NCBI GenBank assembly: GCA_946186925.1
Contig: CAMHPA010000018.1
Location: forward strand, 1 to 43,846
Length of the DNA stretch: 43,846 nucleotides
Direction of reading: 5' to 3'
Source: an uncultured Bacteroidota bacterium
GTDB taxonomy: Bacteria > Bacteroidota > Bacteroidia > Bacteroidales > SZUA-534
The notes beneath the pieces were generated by a model that ran no database searches, was not told the origin of the DNA, and was given only the letters and a program-made list of their open reading frames with translations. Positions within the stretch are counted from its first letter, which is position 1, and each line of letters begins with the position of its first letter. Shown here in pieces: positions 1 to 11,600 of the stretch. Position numbers and translations under genes: made by a program.

Positions 1-1
1 C

Positions 2-220
2 GAGTACCTGAACATTATTGTTGATATGAAAGATATCGACTTGATTGACAGCACTGGATTGGGCACGCTGATTAGCGTCTTCAACCATGGGCGCAACAAC
101 AACTGCAAAATCAAATTCTGCAACATGAGCGCTGCGGTGGCAAATGTCATCAAGATGACCCGAATCGACCAGATTCTGGACATCTACCCGACGCTTGAAG
201 CTGCCAAAAGCTCATTGTAA
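2..220 (+). CDS. STAS-domain anti-sigma-factor antagonist (3' part)
   Basis: The reading frame is open from base 2, so the gene enters from outside the window; an internal ATG lies at 26. The visible part is most of a STAS domain of the SpoIIAA/RsbV type. The DSTGLG motif (residues 9-14 counted from the internal ATG) contains the serine that partner-switch kinases phosphorylate in this family, and the final helix pattern fits too. Proteins of this family bind an anti-sigma factor or act as a phospho-switch in the cytoplasm. The stop is 14 bases before the next start, so it is probably co-transcribed with the kinase/RapZ fusion. No partner kinase or phosphatase is visible, so its pathway is unknown. 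Confidence 0.8.
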   Translation, partial: EYLNIIVDMKDIDLIDSTGLGTLISVFNHGRNNNCKIKFCNMSAAVANVIKMTRIDQILDIYPTLEAAKSSL

Positions 221-234
221 CGCTTTGGCATACA

Positions 235-1644
235 ATGATTTCGGTTACCGATAAAATAAACCGGCTTTATGCGTCGTGGGCTGGTGGCAGCTATGCCCAT
301 AGCTCGCCCCTTCCCCGCTCTGGGTCCGACAGGCAGTATTTCCGCCTGACGGCCGACGACCAGCAGACTGTGATGGCCGCCTACAACCCAAATGTGGCTG
401 AAAACGAAGCTTATTTTGCTTTCACTCAGGCTTTCGCCGATGCCAAGATAAATGTGCCGAAAGTTTTTGCCGTCAGCGACGACCGCTCTTGCTATTTGGT
501 TGAAGACTTGGGCTCGGAACCGCTCTACAACCTTGTTGTGGAAGCCAACGGCGCACCCGACGAACACCTTGTGCAACTCTACAAGCGCGTGCTGGCCGAT
601 TTGGCCCGAATGCAGGTTGTGGCTGGCCGCAACATCGATTACTCTCTCTGCATCGGGTCGCCCGATTTCGACCAGACGGCCATTCAGTGGGACCTTAACT
701 ATTTCAAATACTGTTTTTTAAAGAACGCGCACATTGATTTCGACGAACTGAAACTCGAAGCCGACTTTGAGACCATCAAACAAGCCGCTGCAAGCGCTGA
801 CTGCCAGTTCTTTATGTTCCGCGATTTCCAGTCACGCAACATCATGCTGAAGAACGGCGAGCCTTATTACATTGATTTTCAGGGCGGCAAACGTGGTCCA
901 CTGATGTACGATGTGGCGTCGGTGCTCTATCAGGCAAAAGCGAAATTTAGCGAAAAACTGCGCAACGAGCTGTTCGACAGTTATATAGCCGCACTGCAAA
1001 CGCTCATTCCCGCTGACCGCGAACTGCTGTTCAGACAATTCAAACTGTTTGCACTGATTCGCACGCTGCAAGTGCTTGGCGCTTATGGTTTTAGGGGGTA
1101 CTACGAAAAGAAAAAGCACTTCATTGAGAGCATTCCTGCGGCTGTGAAAAACTTGAAAGACCTGCTGGCGCTGAAATTCATCAATCTGCCTTATATTGAA
1201 GCAATTGCAAGCAAGATTGACATTGCCGAACCCGTTCCCGACAACTACGACGGCCTGACCATTACGGTTTACAGTTTCTCGTACAAAAAGGGCATCCCCG
1301 CCGACTCGGAAAACGGTGGCGGATTTGTGTTCGACTGCCGCGGACAGCACAATCCTGGCCGCTACGACGAGTATAAATCGCTCACAGGCCGCGACCAGCC
1401 CGTCATCGATTTCCTGAAAGCCAACTCGACCATCGACGATTTTCTGGCCAAAGCCATCGAAATTGTTGAGCCCACCATTGAGACCTACCTACGGCGCGGC
1501 TTCAAAAACCTGATGGTGAGTTTCGGCTGCACTGGCGGCCAGCACCGCTCTGTCTACTGCGCACAGAACTTTGCCGAACAAATCGGAAACAAGTTTGATG
1601 TGCGAGTTAAGTTGATACATAGAGAGTTAGGAATTAGGAGTTAG
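235..1644 (+). CDS. AmgK-like amino-sugar kinase fused to a RapZ C-terminal domain
   Basis: A two-domain cytoplasmic protein of 469 residues. Residues about 15-310 form an aminoglycoside-phosphotransferase-fold kinase: the Brenner loop reads FRDFQSRN (195-202) and the metal-binding motif DFQ sits at 214-216, as in the anomeric MurNAc/GlcNAc kinase AmgK. Residues about 322-469 match the C-terminal domain of RapZ/YvcJ, with GCTGGQHRS at 441-449; the N-terminal P-loop domain of RapZ is absent. A MurU-like gene follows after 202 bases, the pairing known for cell-wall sugar recycling, so MurNAc is the likely substrate. In E. coli the RapZ C-terminal domain senses glucosamine-6-phosphate, so here it may regulate the kinase; that is inference. 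The last residues (ELGIRS) are encoded by the start of an intergenic repeat. Confidence 0.82.
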   Translation: MISVTDKINRLYASWAGGSYAHSSPLPRSGSDRQYFRLTADDQQTVMAAYNPNVAENEAYFAFTQAFADAKINVPKVFAVSDDRSCYLVEDLGSEPLYNLVVEANGAPDEHLVQLYKRVLADLARMQVVAGRNIDYSLCIGSPDFDQTAIQWDLNYFKYCFLKNAHIDFDELKLEADFETIKQAAASADCQFFMFRDFQSRNIMLKNGEPYYIDFQGGKRGPLMYDVASVLYQAKAKFSEKLRNELFDSYIAALQTLIPADRELLFRQFKLFALIRTLQVLGAYGFRGYYEKKKHFIESIPAAVKNLKDLLALKFINLPYIEAIASKIDIAEPVPDNYDGLTITVYSFSYKKGIPADSENGGGFVFDCRGQHNPGRYDEYKSLTGRDQPVIDFLKANSTIDDFLAKAIEIVEPTIETYLRRGFKNLMVSFGCTGGQHRSVYCAQNFAEQIGNKFDVRVKLIHRELGIRS

Positions 1645-1680
1645 AATTTAGGAGTTAGGAATTAGAATTTAGAAATTAAC
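1626..1680. repeat. Low-complexity TTAGGA/GTTAG repeat
   Basis: Degenerate direct copies of ATTAGGAGTTAG and AATTTAGGAGTTAG run from inside the 3' end of the preceding gene (its stop TAG is part of a unit) into the intergenic DNA. No protein or obvious hairpin is associated with it. Confidence 0.7.
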
Positions 1681-1783
1681 AGGTATGAAAATGGTGTTAG
1701 GCACTAGGCATTAAGCACTAGTAAATTACGAATCATTACACTTTAAACTTTACTCATTACTCAATTCCTGTCCGTATTCAAAC

Positions 1784-1827
1784 AAACAATTCACCGATTC
1801 ACCGATTAAACAATTCACCGACTCACC
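1784..1827. repeat. Two direct repeats of about 20 bp, period 24
   Basis: Two near-identical copies of AAACAATTCACCGATTCACC at 1784-1803 and 1808-1827, differing by T to C at one position, lie just upstream of the murU-like start. Function unknown; they may be slippage products like the other intergenic repeats here. Confidence 0.75.
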
Positions 1828-1846
1828 AACCTTCAATCCTTAAGCC

Positions 1847-2563
1847 ATGGAAGCAATGATATTCGCTGCTGGTTTAGGCACCCGCCTTCGACCGCTGACA
1901 AACGACCGCCCGAAAGCACTGGTGGAAGTTTGCGGAAAAACGCTGCTGCAACACTGCATTGAGATGCTTATTGGCAATGGCGCCACTCGCATTGTGATTA
2001 ACGTGCACCACTTTGCCGAAATGATGAAAGCGTACATCGCCAACCTGAAGTATAACATTGACATTCAAATATCTGACGAGAGTCAATTGCTGCTCGACAC
2101 TGGCGGCGGACTGAAAAAAGCCGTCAGCCTGTTCAGCGGCCGCGAGCCTGTGGTGATTGCCAACGTTGACATTCTCACCAACATCGACCTGCGGAAAATG
2201 ATGCAGCAACACATTGATTCAAAAGCCGATGCCACGCTTGCCATCCGCGACCGCCAGAGTTCGCGCCAACTGCTCTTTGATGCCGATTGGCAACTTGGCG
2301 GCTGGCAGAACAACAAAACGGGCGAGTCAATCATTGTCAGCCAAAGTCAAAAACTTAAGCCATTCGCATTCAGCGGAATACACATCATATCGCCGTCGCT
2401 TTTCAGCAAATTCCCTGCCGACGATGTCTTCCCCATCATTCCGCACTATCTGAAACTGGCTGAAAGCCACAAAATCATCGGCTACCGCCACGACAGCGAC
2501 TATTGGTTCGATGCTGGCTCGGTTGAAAAAATCGCGGAAGCGGAAAGATTTTTCTTGCCGTAA
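1847..2563 (+). CDS. murU: MurU-like sugar-1-phosphate nucleotidyltransferase
   Basis: A 238-residue protein with the sugar nucleotidyltransferase signature GLGTRLRPLTNDRPK (residues 9-23), LDTGGGLK near residue 84, a metal-binding Asp in VANVDIL near 107, and a C-terminal WFDAGSVEKI. The length fits MurU/HddC-type enzymes, which lack a left-handed beta-helix. MurU makes UDP-MurNAc from MurNAc-1-phosphate and UTP. Its position after the AmgK-like kinase supports this substrate, because the two enzymes together form the anabolic recycling bypass that avoids de novo MurNAc synthesis. A mannose-1-phosphate or heptose-1-phosphate substrate cannot be excluded from sequence alone. It converges on the giant surface-protein gene with a hairpin between them. 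Confidence 0.78.
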   Translation: MEAMIFAAGLGTRLRPLTNDRPKALVEVCGKTLLQHCIEMLIGNGATRIVINVHHFAEMMKAYIANLKYNIDIQISDESQLLLDTGGGLKKAVSLFSGREPVVIANVDILTNIDLRKMMQQHIDSKADATLAIRDRQSSRQLLFDADWQLGGWQNNKTGESIIVSQSQKLKPFAFSGIHIISPSLFSKFPADDVFPIIPHYLKLAESHKIIGYRHDSDYWFDAGSVEKIAEAERFFLP

Positions 2564-2576
2564 CTTTAAACGCTTG

Positions 2577-2608
2577 AAATAAAAAAAGCCGGATCAATGA
2601 CCCGGCTT
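2577..2608 (-). terminator. Intrinsic terminator of the giant surface-protein gene
   Basis: AAAGCCGG (2584-2591) pairs with CCGGCTTT (2601-2608) around a 9-base loop. Read on the minus strand the hairpin is followed by a run of seven T, so it ends the giant gene; on the plus strand the T-run is weak, but it may also help to stop murU transcription. Confidence 0.8.
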
Positions 2609-2616
2609 TCCTCATT

Positions 2617-5600
2617 CTATAACTTAACAATTCGTTCGTGAATTACATTCTCACCGGTTTGATATTGCAATATATAAATGCCATTGGGCAAATCGGAAAT
2701 ATTGATATCATTTGCTAGTTCGTGAATATCAATAACACGAATTGTTTTTCCACTCTGCGACAGCAGTTTGGCTGTTCCAGTAGCAGCACCTTCGACACAC
2801 ACTTTGAATAATCCGCTTGTCGGATTTGGAGCTATCGTTAGGCGGATGTCGCTGGTTGCTGTGTATGTTATGTTGATAATCTTATCGGTATATGAACGTG
2901 TGCCGTCATAGTCAACTTGTGACAAACGGTAGTAGGCAATGGCCTGTTCGGGTGCGTTGTCGGCAAAACTATAGGTGAGTTTCTTAGTTGAATTGCCGAT
3001 ACCCTGAACGCGGCCAATCGTCACAAAATTGACGCCGTCAATCGAGCGTTCAACCTCGAAATAGTCGTTGTCTTTTTCTGAGAGGGTTGTCCATTCTAGC
3101 ACAACCGAATTGCCTTCTTGGTAGCCAGAAAAGTCCACTATCTCAACGGGCAACGGATTTTCCTCAATTTCGGTAGAGCCAAAAGTGAACGGACTGTATG
3201 AGTTAACTACTTCGGTTGTGATGGAACCAGCTTCGGGCGAACCGCTTCTCGATGCAATGTTCACAAGTTCCCATTTTCCGCCAGTCAGGTGAGCCACAGC
3301 CAAGGCATCCATATTATCGATTTGGCTGTCATCGCCACTGTCCCAGTGCAATGTCAGGCTGCTCGGGGCTGTTCCTGTCACATTCCAGCACTCGAGTCCG
3401 CTCACGCGTGCCAAAGCATCGGCGCGGTTAGTTCTAGCCTCACCATCGGGTGTGTATCGGTAAGATGCCGTATAAACGCTGCTGACTGGTGCGCCAGACG
3501 GTGCTATACCAATCATTGCGCGACGTCCGTTGCCTATCGGGAATGTTACGGCTGATGCGCCTTTTTTAGTCATCGTGCCTTCGACATAAGCCGACGGGCT
3601 GTTACTTGTTGCTGATGCGTTTGCACCCAGATTAATCTTGTAGTCACCCATATAGAGCACTCCTGCGTTGAGAGCTAACGCACCGCTTACATTTAAGTCG
3701 GCTTCTGATATGATATTACCCAAAGTTTTGTTGACATTCAGATTGGCAAGATTGTAAGTGCCATCAGACAGCGTGGCATCAGTTGTGCCACCTAATTCGA
3801 GAGTTGTACCATTGCTACCCGACAGAGTGCCGGCGTTGCCAATGCTACCCTCAACTACAATATACCCGTCGTTAACATTAACCATGCTGCTATTCTCGAT
3901 GCTTATTGAGCCGAATGTTGTGTTACCGCTTATTACGGCATCGTTGTTGAAGGCTACTGTTGACTGTTCGGCCACGAATCCATTGTTTCCGACTTTGTTC
4001 TGCCATTCTCCATAAACATCAAGTCTGTTGTCGCCAGAAATGGTAAGCACTCCCGACTCAATTTTTACTGATTTTGCCTCGGCTGCGTTCGAAATTACCG
4101 GCAGATAATCGCCATTGCGGATAACAGCGTCATGTCCGCTTGTCGGGATGGCGCCACTGTACCAGTTTTCAGAATCATTCCAATCGTTAGACTTGCTGCC
4201 TTCCCAAACATAGCCATCAGATGCCACTTCATCAAAATCATACGATGTTGAACAACCTTCTTCTGAAACTATAGTGAATGTTCCTGCAACATGGGCGGCT
4301 GTAGGATTAAACTCTATATTGCCAATCGTCGTATTATTCTTATTATTTCCGCCTTCAGTATAATCAATTGAATATTCGACAGGTACAGCGCTATTAGCAT
4401 TTACTTCGTAAACTAATGTTGATGGCGCGTCGATATACAATGCCGGCATTGTGTAAGTGATGGCAGGCGATGGATGCACGGTTATTCCTATAGTATTAGG
4501 TGAGGCATTTTGTGCCGGGATACGCTGATAGTTGTTTTGCTCGAAATTGCAGCCCAAATTGGTTGCAGCTACATAAATTTCAGTATTCTGGGTCAACGCA
4601 TCCAATGTTGTGAGATTGATGGCGCTGCCCGTTCCCGACACCAGACTGCTGATTGCATTGTTGCCGCTGTATAAGTAATAGCTAACGCCCGACTCTGAAT
4701 CGTTGAGCTTAACCGTTGGCTTATCGCCCGCGCAAATTGGTGCAATATTGTCAATAGTCTGCGACAGGGGTTTAGGATGGACGGTAATTGTCTTTTCTTT
4801 TTCTCCTTCGATATAGTTATTTCCGTTGAGTCTTTTTCTCTCCGTCACTTTTAGCCTATATGTACCAGCCGTATTCCAAGTATATGTCAGTGAATTGGAT
4901 GTCGCGCCACCAATGTTAGAATCGTTTATTGACCATTGGTATAAGTGATTGGCAACATTTTCAGTAGTATATGCAATATTATCGCCAACGCAAATATTTA
5001 AATTGGCTTCAAAATCTGGTGCGGGTCTATTAGAAACAGTGATGTCAAGTGTTGAAGTAACACTACAACCGTTTGCTGTTTCTGTAACAGAAAGAGTATG
5101 GGTTCCATTATTGGTGGATCTTATTACTACCGAATTGGTTCCTTGTCCACTTCTGATGGTTGCACCCGTGATAGACCAACTATAGCTGCTTCCATCATGA
5201 GACTCAACACTGAATGTGCGGTCTTCACCATTCACAATAGCTTGCGGACCAGTAATCGATGGGATATGAGTCTGTTTCAAAACAATTGTAGCGGTGTGGT
5301 CAGTTCTAACACCGACGGTTGTGGCGTCGGAAACGCCCAAGAGCGACACAGTGTAAGTACCGGCATCGTCTAAATCGGTGCTTAGCAACGATATGCTATA
5401 CGGTGAGAGCAAAATGCCTGACTGCGTACGGTCGAACGATGTTGTTCCGTCGGAAACCCGGTAACTCAATGTCCACGGTGCCGTACCGCTCAACGATACA
5501 TTGACCTCAGCCACTGTCTGTCCGTCACCGCAGATTTCAATGGCATCGTCGTTGGTAATATCAGCAACAACACCCGTGTAGCCAAAGGTGAATTTGTAAT

Positions 5601-8600
5601 CGTCTTGCGTGACGTTGGCTTTGGTGGTTATTGTTCCGCTAGCCAGTGTGCCCGTTGCGGTTGATTCGAGTGCCGTCCATATGCTATTGCCATACTCAAC
5701 AATTTGCATACGGTTTTTCAGCATATCAATATCGGTGTATGGTGTTGATTCAGAATCCCAACGCAACTCTATTTTTGCCGTTGCGCCTGCCGGGCGCCCA
5801 ACAACCCAATACTCATTGTCACAAATAGTCTCAACCGGCGGAGCATAGCTGGTTCCCAATACCGATGGGTCGGTATTGAAGTACTGTGCTGTCCAATAGC
5901 CGGTCCCGGCTGTGTTGCTGATGGTTATCTGGCCATAGCGTCCATAGTTTCCGACAGGGAACGTAAACGAGCCGCTGTTGAGAACGTTCTTACTCAACGG
6001 ACCATCGATGTGTGATGACGCGCTTCCGCCTGTCACCACATTGCTGCTTGTGCTCGACAATCTAACAAGCGCGTCGGTTGTTGTATGAATAACACCGTCG
6101 GTCAGATAAAGTTTGTTGCTCACATCAATGTCGTTGCCAAATATCAATACACCGGCACTGTTGTTGATTTCCATATCGTAGAAGCTGGCATCATAGCCCA
6201 AAGTGACGGTCTGCGGCTGTGTTCCGCAGAGAATGACCTTGCTCGAGCCTTTGATGTAGCCTGTTTTCGAAGTGTTGTTGTCGGTATAGTTGCCGCCGAC
6301 ATAGAACGGGCGGTTGTTGGTAGCGTTGTCAATCTGGCAACCGTCTATAATGGTCACGTCGCCCCTTGCGGAAAACGCCTGTGCCGTAACGGTAGTCTTG
6401 CCTTCACCTTTAAACTCCACATTGCTGAATGGCTTGAAGTAGTTGCCGGGTTGCTCGCCAAGCCAGGCATTCCTGTCACCGTTGTCGAAAATGATCGTGC
6501 TGTTGACATCAGCCAGAAACTCTTCGTAATCACCCGCCGGCAGTTTGAACGTGCTTTGCATATCGCCGGTAGACTCCAAGGCTTTCAATTCCAAAGTTCC
6601 CGAACCACGAACCCTGCCAAAGTTGTGCTTGCTGGTATTGCCAATGTTCAGCTTACCTTCAATGTCGATGCTGTAAGTGGCATAGCTGTCTTCGCTGACA
6701 GTGACTGTTGTTCCGCTGGTGATGGTTACAGGGTTGCCATTAGGCGTTGAATTTGTCGGTCCCCATGTCATATTGACCTTGTCGACAAGTTCCTCCCATG
6801 TGTTTGACTCATTCCAAGGACCTGTTATTTTGCTTCGCATTGGCGGTTGGCAGCTGTAGCCGTAATAACCAGCGGTGTACTCTCCATCGACATACGACAA
6901 GTCGCTGATTATTATGGTATCGTTAGAAATTCGGCTCTCTAATTCGTCATAATTTGTCCATTCGTTTTCTGAAGCCATATAACGTTTTGCCAGCAATAAC
7001 GATTCGTCGGTTCCGCCCTTCAAATCTTCGTCGTCATATTTATATTTATGGGTTACTGTACCACCTTCGATGCCACCCGACGACACCATCCAATACATAT
7101 CGACACTTCCCTCGGGCACCTCTTTAATCGATTTATGGCGGTAGCCGATAACTTTTACAACAATGTAAGGGTCAGTTCCGCTAATATTCTTAAATTCATA
7201 CACAGCCGGCGAGTAGATTCCGGTGCGTCCGATAGGAATCAATATCGGCTTCGGCGAACCACTGGGCAGAAGTTTTTTGACACCCAAATCGCCAATGGCG
7301 CCAGTGAGCAATATCATACTGTTGATATTGAACGTGCCTGCAACTGATGCTTCAGGTCCCATAATAAGTTGAATGCTTCCGATGTTCAACACATCTTCGA
7401 GCGTCAAAGTGCCGTTGACTTGGAAATTATCGGTAGCAGTTGTCCGGCTTTTGATAATCAGATTGTCATAATTGCCTATATATCCCGATGACGAACGCAA
7501 GGTCTGAAGCGTTCCTTCTGTTTGGATGCCACCATTGCTACCCGAGCTGATGTGACGTGCATCGTTGATTATATCCGATTTTGTTCTTATCAGATTTCCA
7601 CCATCGTCAACCGTTCCGCGCACAATGTGCAGATAGTTGTCGGCAATAATGTCGATGCCCGACAATTCAACTTTCGTCGGGTTATCGAAGGTGATTTTAT
7701 TGACTCTGATATTGTTGCTACCCGTACCGGTAATACGCTGCAGCGATGTGCCGTTAAGTGTGAGGCATTGTCCCTCGATGGCCGAATAGCCGTTGGCGCT
7801 ATAGTCGTAGATGTCGCCTTTCACAAATACGTTGTGTCCAACGGCATTCAATGTTGAACCGCTATTTATAGTGAGATTTCCCAACAAATTCAGCGGATTG
7901 ACTTGCAATTTGACAATCTGCCCAACGCTTGCTGTTCCGATAGTAAGGTTGAAAATGTTGCCCGACGAATTGAACAGGAATTCCTGCCCCGATGATGCAT
8001 TTTCGCCGCCAATTACAATTGTTCCTCCAGTGACATTGAATGTGGCCGGGGTTATCAGAACATCGCCAAAACCATACTCACTCCAGCCTTCGCCCTTGGC
8101 GTTATCGTGGATACACAGCTCGCCTCCCGACATTATGAATGCGCCATTGTTGCACACCTCAAATAGCGCACGTCGGTTTTGAGTCGGATTGAGAATGTAT
8201 TGACTGCCATTATGATTGCAATCGCGGTTGTAGCCATAGATGCTTACAGTGCCGCCCGACTGAATATATGTCAGGTCGCCTGTTTGCAATGTTATGGCGC
8301 GGCGTATCTGTCCCGAGACGTTCAGGTGGCCATTACCGCTAACATCGATGGTTGCAGTATTATACTCAATGTCATTGCCAGCTTTGTTGATGGTGCTGCC
8401 CACGTTTATCGTTCCTTCTTCCAAAACCTCAAGTTTGCCGTTCAAAATCAGTTTTGCGTTATCATTTGATGAGTTACAAACCGTAAATGTTCCTTTTTGA
8501 GCCGACAGACAAGCTGTTGCAGGAATGGTAAAATCGTGGTTACCGGTAAGGTTTATATTCACATTGTTGCCATTTGCTCTGAATGTTCCATTTCTCAGGT

Positions 8601-11600
8601 CAAGGAAAACATCATTGGTGCTCGTAGTGATGTTTCTTTCGATGAATAGAACCGGTGTGGCATCAGTTCCTTTATCGCAAGTAAGTGTGTAAAGGCTGAT
8701 TGTACCTGCACCTTTGATGGTATCGTTAGCCGTGCCCGTGAATGTGGTGGCAACTTTTTGGTAATCGTTCGGTGCGAAGGATATTGTACCATCCGATACC
8801 ATGTTACCATAGATAGTGATTTGGTTTGCGAAATTGCGGTTGTAGTCAGAATTTTTTACGCCGAGACTTGCACCATTGTCAACCTTAACATTGCCTTTAA
8901 CAATCACATTTTGTGGATAATTTGTATATGTGTATCCTCCCCATCCACCACCAGAACGTGTCGTACGACTCTGGAAATTCAAATTACCTGTCACAACCTC
9001 CAAATTCCCGTCAATTGCCAATGTTCTGGTAGCGTTTTGTGTGTTGAAACGGTTATAATTATCGGTGGTTCCTCCGCTCGAAATCAGATTGCCGTAAACA
9101 TGCAAATCAACATTTGGCAAAGTGCAATAATTGTTGCCCGATGCGGATATTTTCAGATTGTTGTAAGTCGTTGGCGTTGTTGGAACAGCTATGTTTCCGC
9201 CATTTGTGTAATACTCAATTGTTCCGCCTCCGGCGCGCAGGAATTCGCCGAAATCTCCACCCGGAAAATTGTTGCTACTCAAGCGTATTGTGCCACCACC
9301 GCCGTTTGCTTCTCCCAACACCATGCCAAAATTGTTTCTATTGGTAGCTCTCAAATCAAGAGTTGAGTTTTTGGCGATGCACAAAACACCGCTTTTGTGT
9401 TCATTATTATTCGACATTCTAATAGTGTGCGGGTGCGATTCGTCTCCAATATACACTATAGTACCGGCTCCTGGCACTCCATTGCCACCACCAGCTTCGC
9501 CAACGCCAACAGCCGACCAAGAACTCGCGTCTTCCCAGTTACCAAGCACAGTTGCGCTGTAAAGCGTTTGCGGTGAATGTGTTAGCGCAGCTTCTGTTCC
9601 ACAAGTATAGTCACCGTCTATCTTGGCAACGGGATAGGTTATTTGGTTGTTGCCCTTATCAACTAACGAGCTGTTGGTAATATACTCCCAACCCGACATA
9701 TTGTAGCAACCGGGTATGATGTCATATGCTTCTATTCCATTAATAACATCGTCCACATAGGTGTATTTATGTAGGACATCGGTCACACCAACAAAACCGT
9801 TGCTTGTATTGTGCCAATAGCAATCAAGGGCATATGCGTTGACGTCAAAAGCAAAATGCTTACCACTCACCGGGCGGGATGTTACCGAGCCAAAAGCTGT
9901 CGGGGTGTTGGCAACTTGAATGCTGGCTGGTAAATAGTAGGTGCCATAGCCGTATGGGAACAGGAACGGTTGTGTTGAGCTGTAGCGTTTGGTTATGCCG
10001 CCGTCCGACGACAAACCTGAAGTTACAATCATTTTTGTATTGCTGAAGTTGGCGCCAGTTGATGCGTCGGAATAAATTACAGCATCGTCGTCGTCAAGAT
10101 TCAGATTATAACTGCCGATATTCAAGTTGTGATTGCTCAACATTCGCAGAGCACCCGTTATCTTAATGTCCGCCAGCAAAGTTACCGAGCCGCCTGTCTT
10201 GTTGATATACAAATTGTTGAAAGCTCCTTCGCCATTGCCGCTTATGGTTTGGTTGCCAGTGCCAGCCAATGTTATACTGCCAGCCGCAGCACCCGAGTTG
10301 TACTGTGTACCGTTGTTTTCGATGTTTCCGCTAACAGTTAGTGTATTGCCGTTATCAACAAATGTGGAATTGGCTTTCAGACTTAAATTGTTGCGCACAT
10401 CTACGTTGTTGTTCAAGACAAGGGATGTTCCTTCGTCTATTGTCAGATTGTATAGTCCGTTGCCATTGATTGTTCCTGCGGCAGTGAACTCTACTGTCCG
10501 GGCGGTACCATTAAATGTTGTTGCGTTGTTGCCTGGTGTATATTGGCAACTGGAAGCTATAGTGAAATCACCGCCAATAGTTACGTCGTTACTATTGGCA
10601 TCCAAGTAACCATTGTTGTTGATGGTCAGATTGTTTTGCACCACAAGCGGATATACACCAACACTATTTGTTCCTTGCCCCCCATCATTCACACCATTTG
10701 GCTTGTTAAATTGTGCTATTCTGGTATATAGATTGTTTTGGCTTTGTATACTTAAGTTATAGAACGGCAATGTACTTGTTAATGTTGAATTCGCGCCGTT
10801 AGTTATAACATTGAACGTTCCACCGGTAATGGTTGCGTTGTTTTCATCAATTCCAATGGCCAAAGCCACATTTGCTCCATTGTTTGTGGTTATATTGACC
10901 TCACCGCCACTCATATTGAAACTCATTGTTGGGTGCGTCATGCCAAAGATTGGCAACCTGATGAATTCTCGTTTATCAGACAGGTTTATAGTGCCACCAC
11001 GCATGACAAACGATCCTCGGTGGTCGACACCGCCAGTGCCTGTTGATGTGTTGATACTTTGTGTGTTGATTGTACCATCCTCAATTTCAATCACACCATA
11101 CTCGCGCCACAGAATACCGTTGGTACAATTGGTGTTTAGTATACTCTTTGAGTTTGTCATTTTCAGTTTTCCATAAACCGCAAATGTTGTTGTCAGTTTA
11201 CCATTGTTGTTATAGCCGATATTTACCTCAGCGCCATCAATCCACAAACAACCGGTTTCCGGAATCAGATAACTATTATAATCAATTCTGTTTGATGATA
11301 GTTGCGGAAATTGTAAAGCGTCTATCTTTATGTTTTCTCCCAGTCGTAATGTTCCTTTCGACAAACGCAAGGCGTGATAATACTTATCGTATTGGTCGGC
11401 GTGAACCGAGCCATCAATGTTTTCAGGAAAATTCCACAAATAACCGAGCAGGAAGAAATTTCCTTCAGCATTGGCTGTTACATTTACACACTGATCCACA
11501 CCGCCCTTGTCAACATCAATCATATAGAAGTATGTCGTGCCGTTTGCCACAATATTCTGGTCTTTTGTCTGATTTTTAAAGAACACATCAACGTGGTCTC

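Noticed and set aside
6085-6750. A 221-codon plus-strand open frame inside the giant gene
   Set aside because: It is antisense to clear surface-protein sequence and shows no motifs of its own.
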